Origin: Hsuehochloa calcarea
Taxonomy: Eukaryota > Streptophyta > Magnoliopsida > Poales > Poaceae
Assembly: GCA_036346395.1 (NCBI GenBank)
Contig: CM070599.1
Location: forward strand, 35,455,232 to 35,519,231
DNA length: 64,000 bases
Reading direction: 5' to 3'
This document shows, piece by piece, positions 1 through 11,419 of this stretch. Position 1 is the stretch's first letter; the number at the start of each line of letters is the position of its first letter. A program made the position numbers and the translations under genes. The notes beneath the pieces were generated by a model. The model saw only the letters and a list, made by a program, of their open reading frames with translations, was not told where the DNA came from and searched no databases.

Positions 1-1254
1 GCCTTTGCTTTCACTATCATTCCACGGCAGGTTATGCCATGGACAGGTTTGCTACTAATGTTTGAGTGGACCTTTGTGGCATTCTTCTTATTGTTTGGGA
101 GTTATCTCCGTTTTGTCTATCGATGGGGAAGTATTAGTGCAAATCATGTCGGATATAGCAATTTTGATTCGTCAGAGAATTACATGGGTACAGGTATGTT
201 AAACTATATAACTTCTTGCAAAGTTTCCTTCTTCTAGCCTAGAAGTTCCAGGTAGCAATCAGTTTGGTCTTTTGCAGGCCATCAGTGCAATATGTCCGAC
301 TGTGACATGGACGCAACATTTTACTGGACAGGGATGGCAGTTATAGCTATTATCTCTGTATTGTTACCAACTGTCTTCGGTATAACTGCGTTATTTGCAA
401 AGTAAGACTCGTCGCTGGTCTCTCTCTTTTGTTCCCCATTTAATATGAAGAAAGTAGGGATAAAAACTCAGCTGTACTAGTTACCGATCTTGGATATGTA
501 GAAATAGGTCCCATGTTTAGCATGCCCATAGGACTACAGGAATGGAAAGGGTTGAGAACTTCGGATTGGAGACTACATTGAGGGGATAGGAGGGGTGTTG
601 GGGAAGGGTGAACTTCCTATAGACCACAGAATTAATTTTGGCTAGCGTGAACTTTACAAAGTGAAAAGTTACTTATTAGGTTTTCTTAGACAAGTAGGCC
701 TATTCCATTCACCAGTAAACTGTGGGGTCATTGACCCCACAGTTTTTTGTAATTCAGTATTGTTTTTTATATTTGCATCAAAATACATATCTGATGAACT
801 TCAAAGATTTTAGAGGAGTTGACCCCCACAAGGTTTTCGATCTAGCTCTGCCACCGCCATTCATAATGAGTAGCTTTGTGCAGTATAAAGTGCCAAATCC
901 AATTTCTAGCTTATGCAGACAACAGACAATAAAACTTTAAGTAGAATACATATGAGGTTATTGATTCATGTGAAAGGATTTTGTGTTAATCCTGAAGAAA
1001 TATAGCTATGTACATTTGACACCTGGCCTGAAGGATCTTGTATTGACATAGTTCTTGTTTTGTTTCACTTACCAGTAACTAATCAGTTCATTTTTGCTAT
1101 TTTCTTTGTCAGGCTAGGATTGATGGTTGCTGGTGGTGTTGTGCTGGCATCTTTTATGACATACGCTTCGGAACATCTTGCTATCTCAGCCTTTGACAAC
1201 GGTCAAAAAGATAGAAATGCGTCGAGAACTAGGGGCATTTGTTTTTTGTGTTAG
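1..1254 (+). CDS. 3' end of a polytopic membrane protein, family not recognised
   Basis: Three exons are readable: 1-193, 278-401 and 1113-1254. The junctions are CAG|GTATG at 193, TTTGCAG at 277, AAA|GTAAG at 401 and TTTGTCAG at 1112, and the reading frame stays open across both introns. The joined piece is about 150 residues and continues upstream of the window. It shows at least three hydrophobic spans: one around LLLMFEWTFVAFFLLFGSYL, one around AVIAIISVLLPTVFGITALF, and LGLMVAGGVVLASF. Between the first two is a short loop with Cys residues (QCNMSDCD). The tail is polar and ends RGICFLC before TAG. The intron between the last two exons is about 710 bp. I see no family motif, so no function is assigned. 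The consistent splice sites and hydrophobicity make a real gene likely; the 3' UTR would lie downstream of 1254. Confidence 0.6.
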
Positions 1255-2430
1255 TAGTACTTCTGTACGTAAGTTATTGATTCAGTTCATGTTCCATAGG
1301 CTCTTGTTGTATTGTAAGTACACGAAAAAAATTTGGTGGTTCCCTTCACACGGAGATTCCATTTTGTAACACTGATATCAACCAAAGGTAAATAGGTTCC
1401 ACGCTGTTCTTGCTGCGTAGTTGACAAGGAGCTTGCAGACCTGACTGTAAATCCTCTTGTCTATAAAGCACTCAGCGCCATTTGTTTGTTCCATTGTTCG
1501 TTGCACTGGTATCTTACTGATGACAGTTACTCTACTGGAAGATAAATATAGCTGCCGTTACAGGTACTGCACATAGTAACCAGGATCTTAGAATTCGTTG
1601 TCAACGGGGGTGAATTAAGGCATTTGGGAGTTTCGTTGCAATCGTGTTTTTTTATCGTGATTACGGCACATTTATGTCTAGAAGGGGAAAGTAATTACCA
1701 AAATGGTTTATGAATGTGCTCATCATAGCATGAGCTGGAAATCAACTTGACATTTTGCTTGCATTGTCTTTTTCACTTCAACTTAACCACGTAGCACGAC
1801 ACAAAATAGCAGACAGCTAACATAATGGACCAAGGACATGATACAAAGATTCAAAAACGATCTACATATCTACACCTATCTGTGGTAAATACGTGTTTAG
1901 ACAGTAAATTTATAGGCACTTTTGGTTGGCTACGTTGGCCTTTAAGAAGACGAAGCATAAGTGAAGTAAATAAATCCTTTCAATTGCATTGAGAAGTGTG
2001 AAATAATGTATAAGCGGTTCTCTTATGTTCCAATGATGTTCTATTTATAGGGTGGGAGGGAGGTAAAGTTATATAAATAACCTTGATTCTAAAGTAACCC
2101 TAAGGGTAGCCTCGTCTTCTCCGATCAGGGTGGGGCCGCTCATGTCTAGCCCAGCAGTTGAGTTGTGTAAAGGAGTTTTACACTTGCCAACAGCCGCGTA
2201 GGGAGACTTTGCGTTTACCAGCAACGTAAAAGACTTGGTTATGGAATCGAGGCAACGGTTCGTGTTGCCATTCTTTCGCGTAACTATCATACTGTGCTAC
2301 TAGCTTTTCGTTAACGTTGATCGGACTGATGTACACGTTAACCTGGGTAGACACGAGAACCCTCCGTAACACTACTTATGTCCCAAAACAAGCTAGTGCC
2401 AATACTAAACAAAGAACAGCAGACGACGCA
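1255..2430. other. 3' flank and intergenic DNA, no gene seen
   Basis: The first few hundred bases are probably the 3' UTR of the membrane-protein gene. The rest is ordinary AT-rich intergenic sequence. Short ORFs here have no recognisable protein content. Confidence 0.5.
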
Positions 2431-2931
2431 ACTTGCGAACTGCGATTTGGAAGGAAAAAAAACATCATATTCTTATGCCAAGTGCTAAGGTAGGTGGTGC
2501 AAGCGCAGAGCCCAAGGTATCCGCGATTGATACGTTAGAGGCGCACGACAGATTGACTTATATAACTACGATATCTTATCGAAACGGATACGGCGTCGCC
2601 TATCCGTTACCGTCAGGACGGGGGAAAGCGCGCCGAGCCGAGGGGCAGCCCGGGACAAGCCGGCCATTTGTGCCCTCCTTGCGAGCACGCGCGCGCGCGA
2701 TTGGCCGGAGCCCGGCGCAACGTGGGCGCGCCCGGCCGCCATTCGCCGTCCGTACCTTGGCTGTCCGGAAAAAGGCCCCACCGGAACGGCCGAAGCTTTT
2801 CCCAAAATCCGTTACTGTGAGGCGTTACGGTCGCGAACACAAACCACACAGACATCACATACGAATACGAGCCTCTTGAACTCCTTCTCCGATGTGGGCC
2901 CACCGGAGTTTTTTTAGGGGCGGTGGGCCCA
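2431..2931. other. GC-rich intergenic segment, no gene assigned
   Basis: From about 2580 to 2880 the sequence is strongly GC-rich and open in several frames on both strands, which is the usual composition artefact. The predicted peptides are Arg/Pro/Ala-rich without domain features. It could be a CpG-rich promoter remnant, but nothing shows what it would drive. Confidence 0.4.
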
Positions 2932-4840
2932 CTAGATTTGTAGCCGTCTGCGTCGAGTTTGTTCGCTGCTCCCAAGTGGCCACCTAGTCAAGCACTAGCA
3001 GCACTAACAAGGGTTTTAATAAGCAATTTGTCCCCTAGATTCAGTTTCTTTGTCCCGCGTGTACGAAGTGGCAGTGCTATAAGATTACCAACATTGCATG
3101 ATGAGATCTGGTTGATAGAGGAAAGACTAGTGGAAAAATGAAACTTTCTATTTCACAGCGAGATACCTCCATCATGCAGTCCATGACGTTGTTTCCCTCC
3201 TTTTTATCTCTCTTATCCGCGCCCTCTTTGTCTTTTTATTTGGCACCGCCCGCAGCTCCGTGCTCCTCCGCCTCCTCAACCCTCACTCTCCATCGACGAT
3301 CAGCGGTGATCTCGCAGCACCACCCTTCTTCCCCTCCCCCGCCTCCCTCATCCTGCCAACCTAATATTCACCATCGCCGCCTTGTCGCCCCTCCTCCTTG
3401 CCGTGCCTGCCCGGACCACCTCCTCGGCCTCCTCTACATCTAAGTCTGTAAACACTCCCGAATCCAGCCATGGTGGCCCTCCATCCCATCTCGTCGTCTC
3501 CTCGGCCATGCCGCTTCTACAGAGAGAGAGAGAGATGGACAAATGTTGGGGGAGAAATGAGAAGGCAGTGAGCTATGCCGTCGGAATGCTATAGTGTTTT
3601 CTAGTAATCCTTATCACAAACATGACTCGTGGACTCCAGATTTTAGTTGTGCACTTGTACTACTTGAAATATGAGTACAACTGTTCATCATATACAACAA
3701 TTCTACTTTCAAATAAGTTACATTGTATCTAGCCCGTTTAGAATACATGAATTTTATAGTAATTTCACACCAAACAGTTTATCACCCACAGGAATCGAGA
3801 AAAAAATCCATGGTTCTAAATAGAGCTTAAATGTGGGACCACTAGATTTGTAGCGGTCTGCGTCGAGTTTGTTCGCTGCTCCCAAGTGACCACCTAGTCA
3901 AGCACTAGCAGCACTAACAAGGGTTTTAATAAGCTTGGTTGGATATATAATGTGTGTCCTAGATTCAGCCAATGTCTTTGTCCCACGTGTAGGAAGCGGC
4001 AGTGCTATAAGATTACCAACATTGCATGATGGGATCTGGTTGATAGAGGAAAGACGTTAGGAAAAATGAAGCTTCCTATTTCACAGCGGGATAGCTCCAT
4101 CACGCCGTCCTTCACCAGCCACCGGAGCGTCGTTTCCCTCCTCTTCATCTCTCTTCTCCGTCTCGCCCTCCTCGTCTTTTTCTTTAACGTTGCTCGTAGC
4201 TCCATGCTCCTCCTCCGCCTCCCCCAACCCACACCCCCCATCGACGATTAGCGATGATCTCGCAGCACCACCCTTCTCCCCATCCCCGCCTCCTCCATCC
4301 TACCCAACCTAATATTCACCATCCGCCGCCTCGCCATGCTACCCTCCAGCGTTGCCCACCACCCTCCTCCGCCGCCTACCTCCCACCACCGGAACCACCG
4401 TCTCCTCGGCCTCTCTACATCCGGGGCACTGTGAACCCATTGGCGGCGCACGAATGGCCAAATTTTGTGGCCCTCCATCCCATCTCATCAGGCATAGCCA
4501 CCGCGCACACGCCTGCTTCTTGAGCGAGAGAGAGAGAGATGGAGAAATGTTGAGGGAGAAATGAGAAGGCAGCAAGCTATGCCGTCGGAACGCTATAGCG
4601 TTTTCTAGTCTTTCTCGTCGCAAACAGGACTTGTGGATTTCAGATTTTAGTTGTGCACTTGCACTACCTAAAATATGAGTACAACTGTTCCTCATATACA
4701 ACAATTCTACTTTCAAATAAGTTACATTGTATCTAGCCTATTTAGAATACATGAATTTTACGGTAATTTCACACCAAACAGTTTATCACCCCACAGGAAT
4801 CGAGGAAAAAAATTCCCTGGCTCTAAATAGAGCTTAAATG
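2932..4840. repeat. tandem direct duplication, two units of about 0.90 and 1.01 kb
   Basis: Unit 1 runs from about 2932 to 3832 and unit 2 from about 3833 to 4840. Both start GTGGG(C/A)CCACTAGATTTGTAG, share the block from GTTTGTTCGCTGCTCCC to GGTTTTAATAAGC, and share the run around TGCTATAAGATTACCAACA. Both also carry a pyrimidine-rich central part, a GA microsatellite and an AT-rich tail with CACACCAAACAGTTTATCACC. A third GTGGGACCA at 4841 marks the far junction. Each unit has an ATG in the same context (3138 and 4066) opening a 101- or 61-codon frame; these diverge and look non-coding. The unit resembles transposon-derived DNA, but I see no terminal inverted repeats. Confidence 0.8.
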
Positions 4841-5168
4841 TGGGACCAAAGTGACCAACCCAAGAGATTCTGACAGCCCAGGACGTGCTAATAAACATGT
4901 CACAGGTGTTGGGTAGCACCAGATTCCAGACTCCTGAGCCTAAACATCCATCTAATTGTAATTGGCTAAAGTGCAATCGAACCATGCAAGGTTCAATGCA
5001 AGCCAAACTTAGCTTAAACAGAACGGAGTGGTTGGTATCCGCATATAAGTGGAACAAGCGCACTGAACGTGAGGGCAAAATTGCAAAAACGGTAAGTAAA
5101 TACCCCAGCTCGAGTCGCGGTCCTTCAGGATCCGAATATTCGGCGAGAGCCCGAACTTCCGGCGCTTG
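4841..5168. promoter_or_regulatory. upstream region of the PEPC kinase gene
   Basis: This single-copy stretch lies between the tandem duplication and the kinase gene and is the likely proximal promoter. No specific element other than the TATA-like box that follows it could be called with confidence. Confidence 0.35.
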
Positions 5169-5175
5169 TTAAATA
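5169..5175 (+). promoter_or_regulatory. TATA-like box (TTAAATA) of the PEPC kinase gene
   Basis: TTAAATA lies 74 bases before the preferred ATG at 5243 but only 26 bases before the ATG at 5195. Plant transcription usually starts about 25-35 bases after the box, which would put the cap site at or beyond 5195. That favours 5243 as the real start codon. This is an inference from spacing only. Confidence 0.4.
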
Positions 5176-5242
5176 GGCGAACCACCTCCTCAGAATGAAC
5201 TATCCCGGAAAATTAGTGCCCAAGATAACAACAGATCTGCCT

Positions 5243-6322
5243 ATGAGTGAGGAACTGAAGCGAGACTACGAGATCGGCGAGGAGATTGGTCGTGGCCGCT
5301 TTGGCGTCGTCCACCGCTGCGCGTCCCGCGCCACCGGCGAGGCCTACGCCGTCAAGTCGGTAGACCGGTCGCGCCTCTCCGACGACCTGGACCGCGCGCT
5401 CGCCGAGCTGGAGCCCAAGCTGGCCCAGTTCGCCGCCGCGGGCAACCCGGGCGTCGTGCAGGTGCACGCGGTCTACGAGGACGAGGTGTGGACGCACATG
5501 GTCATGGACCTCTGCGCCGGCCCGGACCTGCTCGACTGGGTCCGCCTCCGCTGCGGCGCGCCCGTGCCGGAGCCCGACGCCGCCGCCGTCGTCGCGCAGC
5601 TCGCCGAGGCGCTCGCGCTCTGCCACCGACGCGGGGTCGCGCACCGCGACGTCAAGCCGGACAATGTCCTCCTCGACGACGCCCCCTCCGGCGGCGACGG
5701 CCCCCCGCGCGCCCGGCTCGCGGACTTCGGGTCCGCCGCGTGGGTAGGGGGCGGGCGCCACGCCGAGGGGCTCGTGGGGACGCCGCACTACGTGGCGCCC
5801 GAGGTGGTGGCCGGGGGCGAGTACGGGGAGAAGGCCGACGTGTGGAGCGCCGGGGTGGTCATGTACGTGCTCCTCAGCGGCGGCGCGCTGCCGTTCGGCG
5901 GCGAGACGACCGCGGAGGTGTTCGCGAACGTGCTGCGTGGCAACCCCAGGTTCCCGCCGAGGCTGTTCGCCGGGGTGTCGCCGGCGGCCAAGGACCTGAT
6001 GCGGCGGATGATGTGCCGCGACGTTTCCAGAAGGTTCTCCGCCGAGCAAGTCCTTAGTAAGTCCTCCACTATTCACGTCCGATTCCGATTCCGATTCCGA
6101 TGCCTTGTGCCCCTGGATCTGTTAAACCTCTATCCTTCTTTAACTCGATTTAGTGGTGCATTTGGAATAACTGAGTAATCATTTCTTGGAATGTGCATAG
6201 TCCGTTTGCTAAATTATCCAAGAGTAATCCAACTGGACATTATCTCCATCTTATTTTGGATTACAGAGCACCCGTGGATCTTGAGCGGAGGAGGATCCCG
6301 GGAGGTGGTGCAGCCAACCTGA
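5243..6322 (+). CDS. PPCK: phosphoenolpyruvate carboxylase kinase (PEPC kinase)
   Basis: This is a small Ser/Thr kinase that phosphorylates PEP carboxylase near its N-terminus and relieves malate inhibition in the cytosol. Two exons, 5243-6056 and 6267-6322, join through CTTA|GTAAG and TTACAG into a 289-residue protein. An in-frame ATG at 5195 would add 16 residues, but a TATA-like box just before it favours 5243. The protein starts MSEELKRDYEIGEEIGRGRFG, as plant PPCKs do. In this numbering the Gly-rich loop is at 16-21, the VAIK-type Lys is K38, the catalytic HRDVKPDN has D136, DFG is at 161-163 and APE at 185-187. It has nothing beyond the kinase core: no autoinhibitory region or EF hands, which separates PPCK from CDPKs. 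The single late intron before the KHPWIL C-terminus is also typical. The coding exon is extremely GC-rich, as in many grass genes. PPCKs are generally controlled at transcript level, which cannot be seen here. Confidence 0.93.
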
Positions 6323-7490
6323 AGAGTCCGTACGTATCAGGCAACGTCGAGTGTTACCGTAGAGATACGGTTTTGTCTATACACGCCTTTGTATATGCGA
6401 GTACGTATGCGACTAATTAAGAGAGGGAGCAGTAGCAGTAGTGTGGAGAGTATGCAGCCAGGGGTGACGAAGAAGAGAGGTCTTTTGGTTGCCTTTTGCT
6501 TGAGAGAACGCCTGCCTGTTAGGTTTTTATGTAATGGTAATGCTGCTGTATATACTAACGTTGCGTGTACAGAACCTGAATAATAGTGAGCTTTCTCCAA
6601 TTCTTCGCTGGTCTTGGTTTGCTCGCGGTTTGGAAATTGTCAAATTGGCAGGGTTTCTGCATCTAGTGTTGTGGAGCTAGCTGACAAAACACAACGACGA
6701 AATACCTGTTGTTTTGTGCTTACAGCAACGGCGACAGTTTTTTTAACATCTAGCATTTAAGTCGCACGTTAATAACTTGGCTATGAACAATTGAATCGGA
6801 TGACCCACCTTATCGTTGGCGCGAGCTGCTTGATCCATAGATTAGACATACTCTCGAGCCATCCGTTTTGTTTTCACCCGGGGACTGCATTCCGTTACCA
6901 GTTTATCCTGTCAGAGATAGCTCATCTTATCTCGAAACAGAGAAACGCGAACTGTTCGATTGCATTCATGGAACTGACACTACGGAATTAACCCTGGTTA
7001 TAGCATATCAATGGTGGTTATCACGCACAGTGACGAATCTAAACCGCTTTCGTAAAGTCTACTACCATCCATTCCAATTCTTTCTCAATAAGCAATGCGA
7101 GAAAACGAAATGATAGGGAGGAACCGATGGCGATCCCCTATTGGCATTTTTCCTTGCCCTCCGCGTGCCTTATCACCTCGTCCTTCTCAGTGACCCACGA
7201 TTCCCCTCCGGCTTTCTTTTTCTTCCATTTAAGACGAATCTTGTGCTGCGACTTTAACGTACTAGTGAGAATCTCACTACCCGCGAATCAGGGGAATGTC
7301 CGATAACGGAGACAGATTTTTTGCCCTGCACCCCCACCACGCGGCATATCCTCGGTTTATCCTCCGTCCGTCCGGCCGGCCGTACCCGAAATGCCTCTGC
7401 TTTGTTCTCCCTTGCTTGATTTGCAAGCAATCCATGGAATCTGCGCAGGAAGTTGGCAGGAGGAGGAGATGATTCCCTTCCAAAGGGTCA
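6323..7490. other. 3' UTR and intergenic DNA, no gene seen
   Basis: The first 200-300 bases are probably the PEPC kinase 3' UTR. Beyond that I see AT-rich sequence with short ORFs that show no domain or splice signals. Confidence 0.4.
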
Positions 7491-7495
7491 CAGGT

Positions 7496-7970
7496 AGGGG
7501 TGGATAACGAGTCAGTTCGACTCGGTTCGATCAAGTTCGTTAAGGAACTGAGTTCGATTCGGCTCAGCTCATTAATAAAATGAGTAAAAATATCAGCTCG
7601 ACTCGACTCGTTACGAACTGGCAAGCTGGCTCGTCTGACTCATTTTGGCTTGGGACTGCGGGAGGACGCCGGGTCGAACACGGAAGGAGAGGGCGCTGGG
7701 CGGAGGTCGAACGCTATGTGGATAAGAGAGGGTTGCAGCTTGTTGGAATGAGCTGATAGGCTTAGGTTGAGCCTATATAGTTAGGCTACTAGGTTTGTTT
7801 GGTTAGGTTCTAATATAAACGAGGTAAACGAGCTTAACAAGTTGCTCACAGACTGGTTCGAACTCAGCTCGTTAAGATAACAAGCAGAAATACTAACTCG
7901 ACTCGGCTCGTTTATGGCCCAAGTTCGAGCCGAGTCGAGACGAGTCCTTCACGAGTCGAGTCGAGCTAGC
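7496..7970. mobile_element. transposon-like segment of GACTCG / CGAGTC words
   Basis: It begins with TAGGGGTGGATAACGAGTC, the kind of start seen in grass hAT-like non-autonomous elements. It is filled with self-complementary words (CGACTCG, CGAGTCG, GAGCTCG-like, CGTTACGAAC). No clear matching inverted end or target duplication was found, so the boundaries are approximate and the superfamily is an inference. Confidence 0.4.
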
Positions 7971-8702
7971 TGAAAAGGCCCACGTAACAACAAAAGAGGG
8001 GAGGGACATGTCACGTGGTGACTTGTGAGGACAGAGCACCACTTCCTCTTCCGTAAGGCGTTGTTGTTGCTTGTGGACTCTGGGTCCAGGACAGGGACCG
8101 AGTACGACGTCTAGGGCTCTTGGTGTTGATCTATCCATATCCATCAATACTCTGTAGTATGTACCTTCTTGCTTTTCTTTCAATCCCTGGCCTTACCTTA
8201 CGTATCCCAATTCTCGTCTTATCGTAAGTCGCTGACAACTTAGCCCACCTACGGTGAAAGAGGGGTCACTTGTCATTAGCACAACGGACTAGCTTAGCTG
8301 GATTCGTAGTTACACATGGCAGGGACCATAAGGGAAAGAAATTCTACGGGACGGGTCCAACCCCAACACCTAAGGCCCTTCTTAGGATTATGCCACATCA
8401 CAAAACGAGTGAATCTTAAAGCAAACGAGCACTCTCATCTTCCTTCTTCGGCTCCTTCAGTTCCCTGCCTACTGAGATACTCGTACTTCTCAATTCCAAG
8501 TGGATGTAGTAATGTTGCGAATTCCCATCCAGCCTTAGGATCTTTTTGGTACTGTTATGGTTTTTCTGAAAACAACTTCCAGCTGGGTTGTACAGCTGCA
8601 TGGTTAAACGACTGAGCTGAAGAAGTTTGATATTTGGCTGTCTGGCTTTTAGGTAGGATGGCTGCAGCTTCTGAGATAGAAAATATCTGAAATGTCCCTT
8701 AG
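7971..8702. other. intergenic DNA, no gene seen
   Basis: Ordinary sequence. The overlapping short ORFs around 8316-8745 on both strands show no recognisable domain. Confidence 0.4.
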
Positions 8703-9240
8703 GCAAGTAATGGCTTGCTTGATATCGTTTAACGATAATTAACAACTAACACAATTGACGACAACTACTTGAAATACCCATGAGGTAAGTAATGGCTTGT
8801 TTGATATCGTTTAACGACAATTAACTATATTTAATGATAATTAACAACTAACACAATTAACGACAATTACCATAATTGACGACATTTAACGATAATTAAC
8901 GACGACTGTCGCATTTGACGATGACTACCGTAGTTGCCACAATTAATGCAATTAATGGCATTTGACGATGACTAAAGCAATTAGCGCAATTGATCACATT
9001 TAACGACGACTACCACAATTAACACAATTGATGACATTTGACGATGACTACATCAATTAGCGTAATTGATCGCATTTGATTACATTTGACGACGACTACC
9101 GTAATTAACGCAATTGATGGCATTTGACGACGACTGTCGCTTAACACATTTGATGGCATTTGACGACGACTACAACAATTAGCATAATATACCATAATTC
9201 CCACAATTAACACAATAAACAACAATAAACGATAATAATT
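8703..9240. repeat. AT-rich tandem repeat, 38-bp unit
   Basis: The clearest part is at 8959, 8997, 9035 and 9073, where CATTTRACGAYGACTA recurs every 38 bases exactly. The rest of the unit is ACAATTARCGYAATTGATSR-like. Flanking copies (from about 8880 and to about 9180) are degenerate. At the left edge, GTAAGTAATGGCTTG(C/T)TTGATATCG occurs at 8705 and again at 8785. The neighbouring 9180-9340 is an A/T-rich run of AATAAACAATTATT-like words. Confidence 0.8.
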
Positions 9241-9389
9241 ATAATAAACAAATATTACATAAATAAATACAATAAATAATTATTAAAAACAATTATTACA
9301 ATGAATAATTATTACAATAAACAATTATTGCAAACCAATTAAATTACAACAGAAAAAATAAAAAAAAGTAAAGAAAAAACAAAGGCGAC

Positions 9390-9911
9390 ATTGGCTAGGG
9401 TTTGGGCCTCCGGTGGTGGCAGTGGAGGAGGGCGGCAGAGTCCAGATCTGCACGGAAGGAGGGAAATGAGACGTCGAGGGAGGGAGTCAGAGGAGAAGGG
9501 GCAGCGTCGGGGGAGGGGCTACGACGGTGTGAGCCCGTGGAGGAGGAGGGAGTCGGAGGTGAGGCAGAGGCACCGGTGGAGGGAGGAGAGCGGCGGCATC
9601 CAGATTTAGGCGGGTGGAAGATGAGACAAGGCGGAGGCACAGGGGGAGGGAGTCGGAGGAGGAGGGGGGAGGGTGGCGGCTGGGGGGAGGATGGCGTCGG
9701 TAGAGGATAGCGATGGCACATAGGGGGAGGAGGAGGAGAGGCGGCGGAGCATGGGGAGGAGGAGAGAGGCGACTCCTACGTAGGAGAAGAGGGGCCAGCA
9801 CGAGAGGAGGAAGGCGCCGATGCCACTCGACAGAAGGGGGAGAGGGAGCGTCGCACGCGGGAGGCAGAAGAGGAGGGGTTCGGGGGCGCGGGGATTAGGG
9901 TTAGGGTTTAG
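9390..9911. other. purine-rich low-complexity segment ending in a telobox-like motif
   Basis: The plus strand is almost entirely G/A (GGAGGAGG, GGGGAGG words), giving spurious ORFs on both strands. At 9895-9910 the plus strand reads TTAGGGTTAGGGTTTA, so the minus strand carries AAACCCTAACCCTAA, like plant telobox motifs near 5' UTRs. Read on the minus strand it looks like a pyrimidine-rich 5' leader, but no following coding sequence is recognisable. Confidence 0.45.
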
Positions 9912-10100
9912 CTAGGAGGGGGATTTTATGCAATGCCAAACCAAAACGGGTCCACGGGAAGCCGCAGCGTGGCGGCTTTTGGCTTTTTCACGTATAACAC
10001 GACTTCTGGCTTTTGAGAAACCGATGGAAAAAGCCTTCCATTTGAAATGACTTCTGGCTTTTGAGAAAGCTGAAACCAAAGTCGTCCCGAACACCCTCTT
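9912..10100. mobile_element. MITE-like fragment
   Basis: The segment contains a duplicated ACTTCTGGCTTTTGAGAAA (about 9999-10018 and 10050-10068). It ends with a sequence that on the minus strand reads GGGTGTTCGGGACGACTTTG, like the ends of abundant grass MITEs. Ends and target duplication were not defined. Confidence 0.4.
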
Positions 10101-10863
10101 AATTAGTTTGGGTAGTGTTCTAGTGATTCTAAGTCAAGATTTAGGAATTAATGAAACTTGCTTCGAAGCACATCTATGGCGTGAGCAGGCAAGAACCGAG
10201 AGGCGTACTGCTTCCAGATCCTCCGCGACGCCGCTGGCCTGCTGTGCCCATGGCTGCCTCCTTACTGCAATCCCATTGCTACGACACTCACCATGGATGT
10301 GGTGTTGTGACACTTGCGATCTCCACGACCTCCCGTGCTACCAACATTACACCTCGTTACGACATCACTGGTTTGCCATGCCCATGGGCCATGGCTGCCT
10401 CATTGTCGCAACCCCGTAGCTGCACTCGCCACCACCCCGCTTAGATTCTTGTCACGCTCTCCACGTCGATCTGCCGGGGAGGGATCTGGCAGTGTGGTGC
10501 ATCGATGGCATCGTGGAGGAGGTTGAGCCGTGGGGACAGCTAGTTCATGGGCAGCAATGGAGGTGAGAGGGCGTAGGGAAGAAGGAGAAATTAAGTTGCT
10601 TTGAGATTGGTGATGCGACATGGCAAAATCTCATATAGGGCCTTCAAGGGTAGAGTTTTAGGCCCTCCCAGTAGAATTTTCTTCCGGACCATAGGGACCA
10701 TAAGCTTGCAATTGAGTCCTAGCTATACGTATCTATGATGACTATGGCCACGAGACAACAGAAACGACTTTAGAACAAAACAACCAGGCTGCCAAAGACA
10801 TGTTACCTCCTACAAACCGAAGCAGGACCTGTCACATGATGATGTCTCCTCTGTCGAGACTAG
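10101..10863. other. intergenic DNA, no gene seen
   Basis: Several ORFs of 60-100 codons overlap here in different frames (10108-10526), a composition effect of a moderately GC-rich stretch. No domain, splice pattern or promoter was recognised. Confidence 0.35.
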
Positions 10864-11015
10864 GGATGGCAATCGGGCGCAGCGGGCACGAGTAGTACTC
10901 GTCTATACCCATGCCCGCGACCCCGATTTCCCCCCACGGACATGCTCGCGAAGGGCGACGAGTGAAGAACCTTGCCTATGCCCGTCGCCCATGGGCACAC
11001 CCGTGTACTCGCGAA
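10864..11015. mobile_element. hAT-like non-autonomous element fragment
   Basis: It begins TAGGGATGGCAATCGGGC, a start common in grass hAT-type elements, and continues with alternating CGGGCACG, CCCGCGACCCC and GCCCATGGGC words. No second terminus was found, so this looks truncated. Confidence 0.4.
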
Positions 11016-11419
11016 CAGTTGTTTCCAATGAGGTATGAACTGCAAATCATAAAACTCTTAGGAATAGTGATCTCTTAGGTGGTTCATTCGAGGATCTAGC
11101 TCAATAATTTTTTTCATGTCTGAAGAGGAATAAATAGACAATACTCAGCACTAGTGAAACTTCAGAAATGATATCAAAACTAATGTTCATGTGGAAATGC
11201 AATGATGTGAAATCCCTGTAGATGCATCAAACATGGGAGACAGACAAAGTTACCAGAATGACAGTGACCTAGCAACAAGCGACAATATTGTAGTTCATAA
11301 GAAAACTTCTTGCTGGTTGCCACCAACTGCAAGAAACAACGAGTACCTCTTACCCGAAAATCCCTAGAGATGCTCGTCCTCCAAGTTTGGAAGGCAATAA
11401 ATTGCTCACAACTCGAACA

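Noticed and set aside
2433..2879. 148-codon plus-strand ORF
   Set aside because: It lies in a GC-rich stretch that is open in several frames on both strands. The Arg/Pro-rich translation has no domain, and no promoter or splice signals support it.
5213..6076. 287-codon minus-strand ORF
   Set aside because: It is the antisense shadow of the GC-rich PEPC kinase exon.
8959..9111. CRISPR-like array
   Set aside because: Regular 38-bp spacing, but units are repeats throughout with no unique spacers, in a plant nuclear context.
9895..9910. Interstitial telomere
   Set aside because: Only about two TTAGGGT-type units, far too short to be telomeric.
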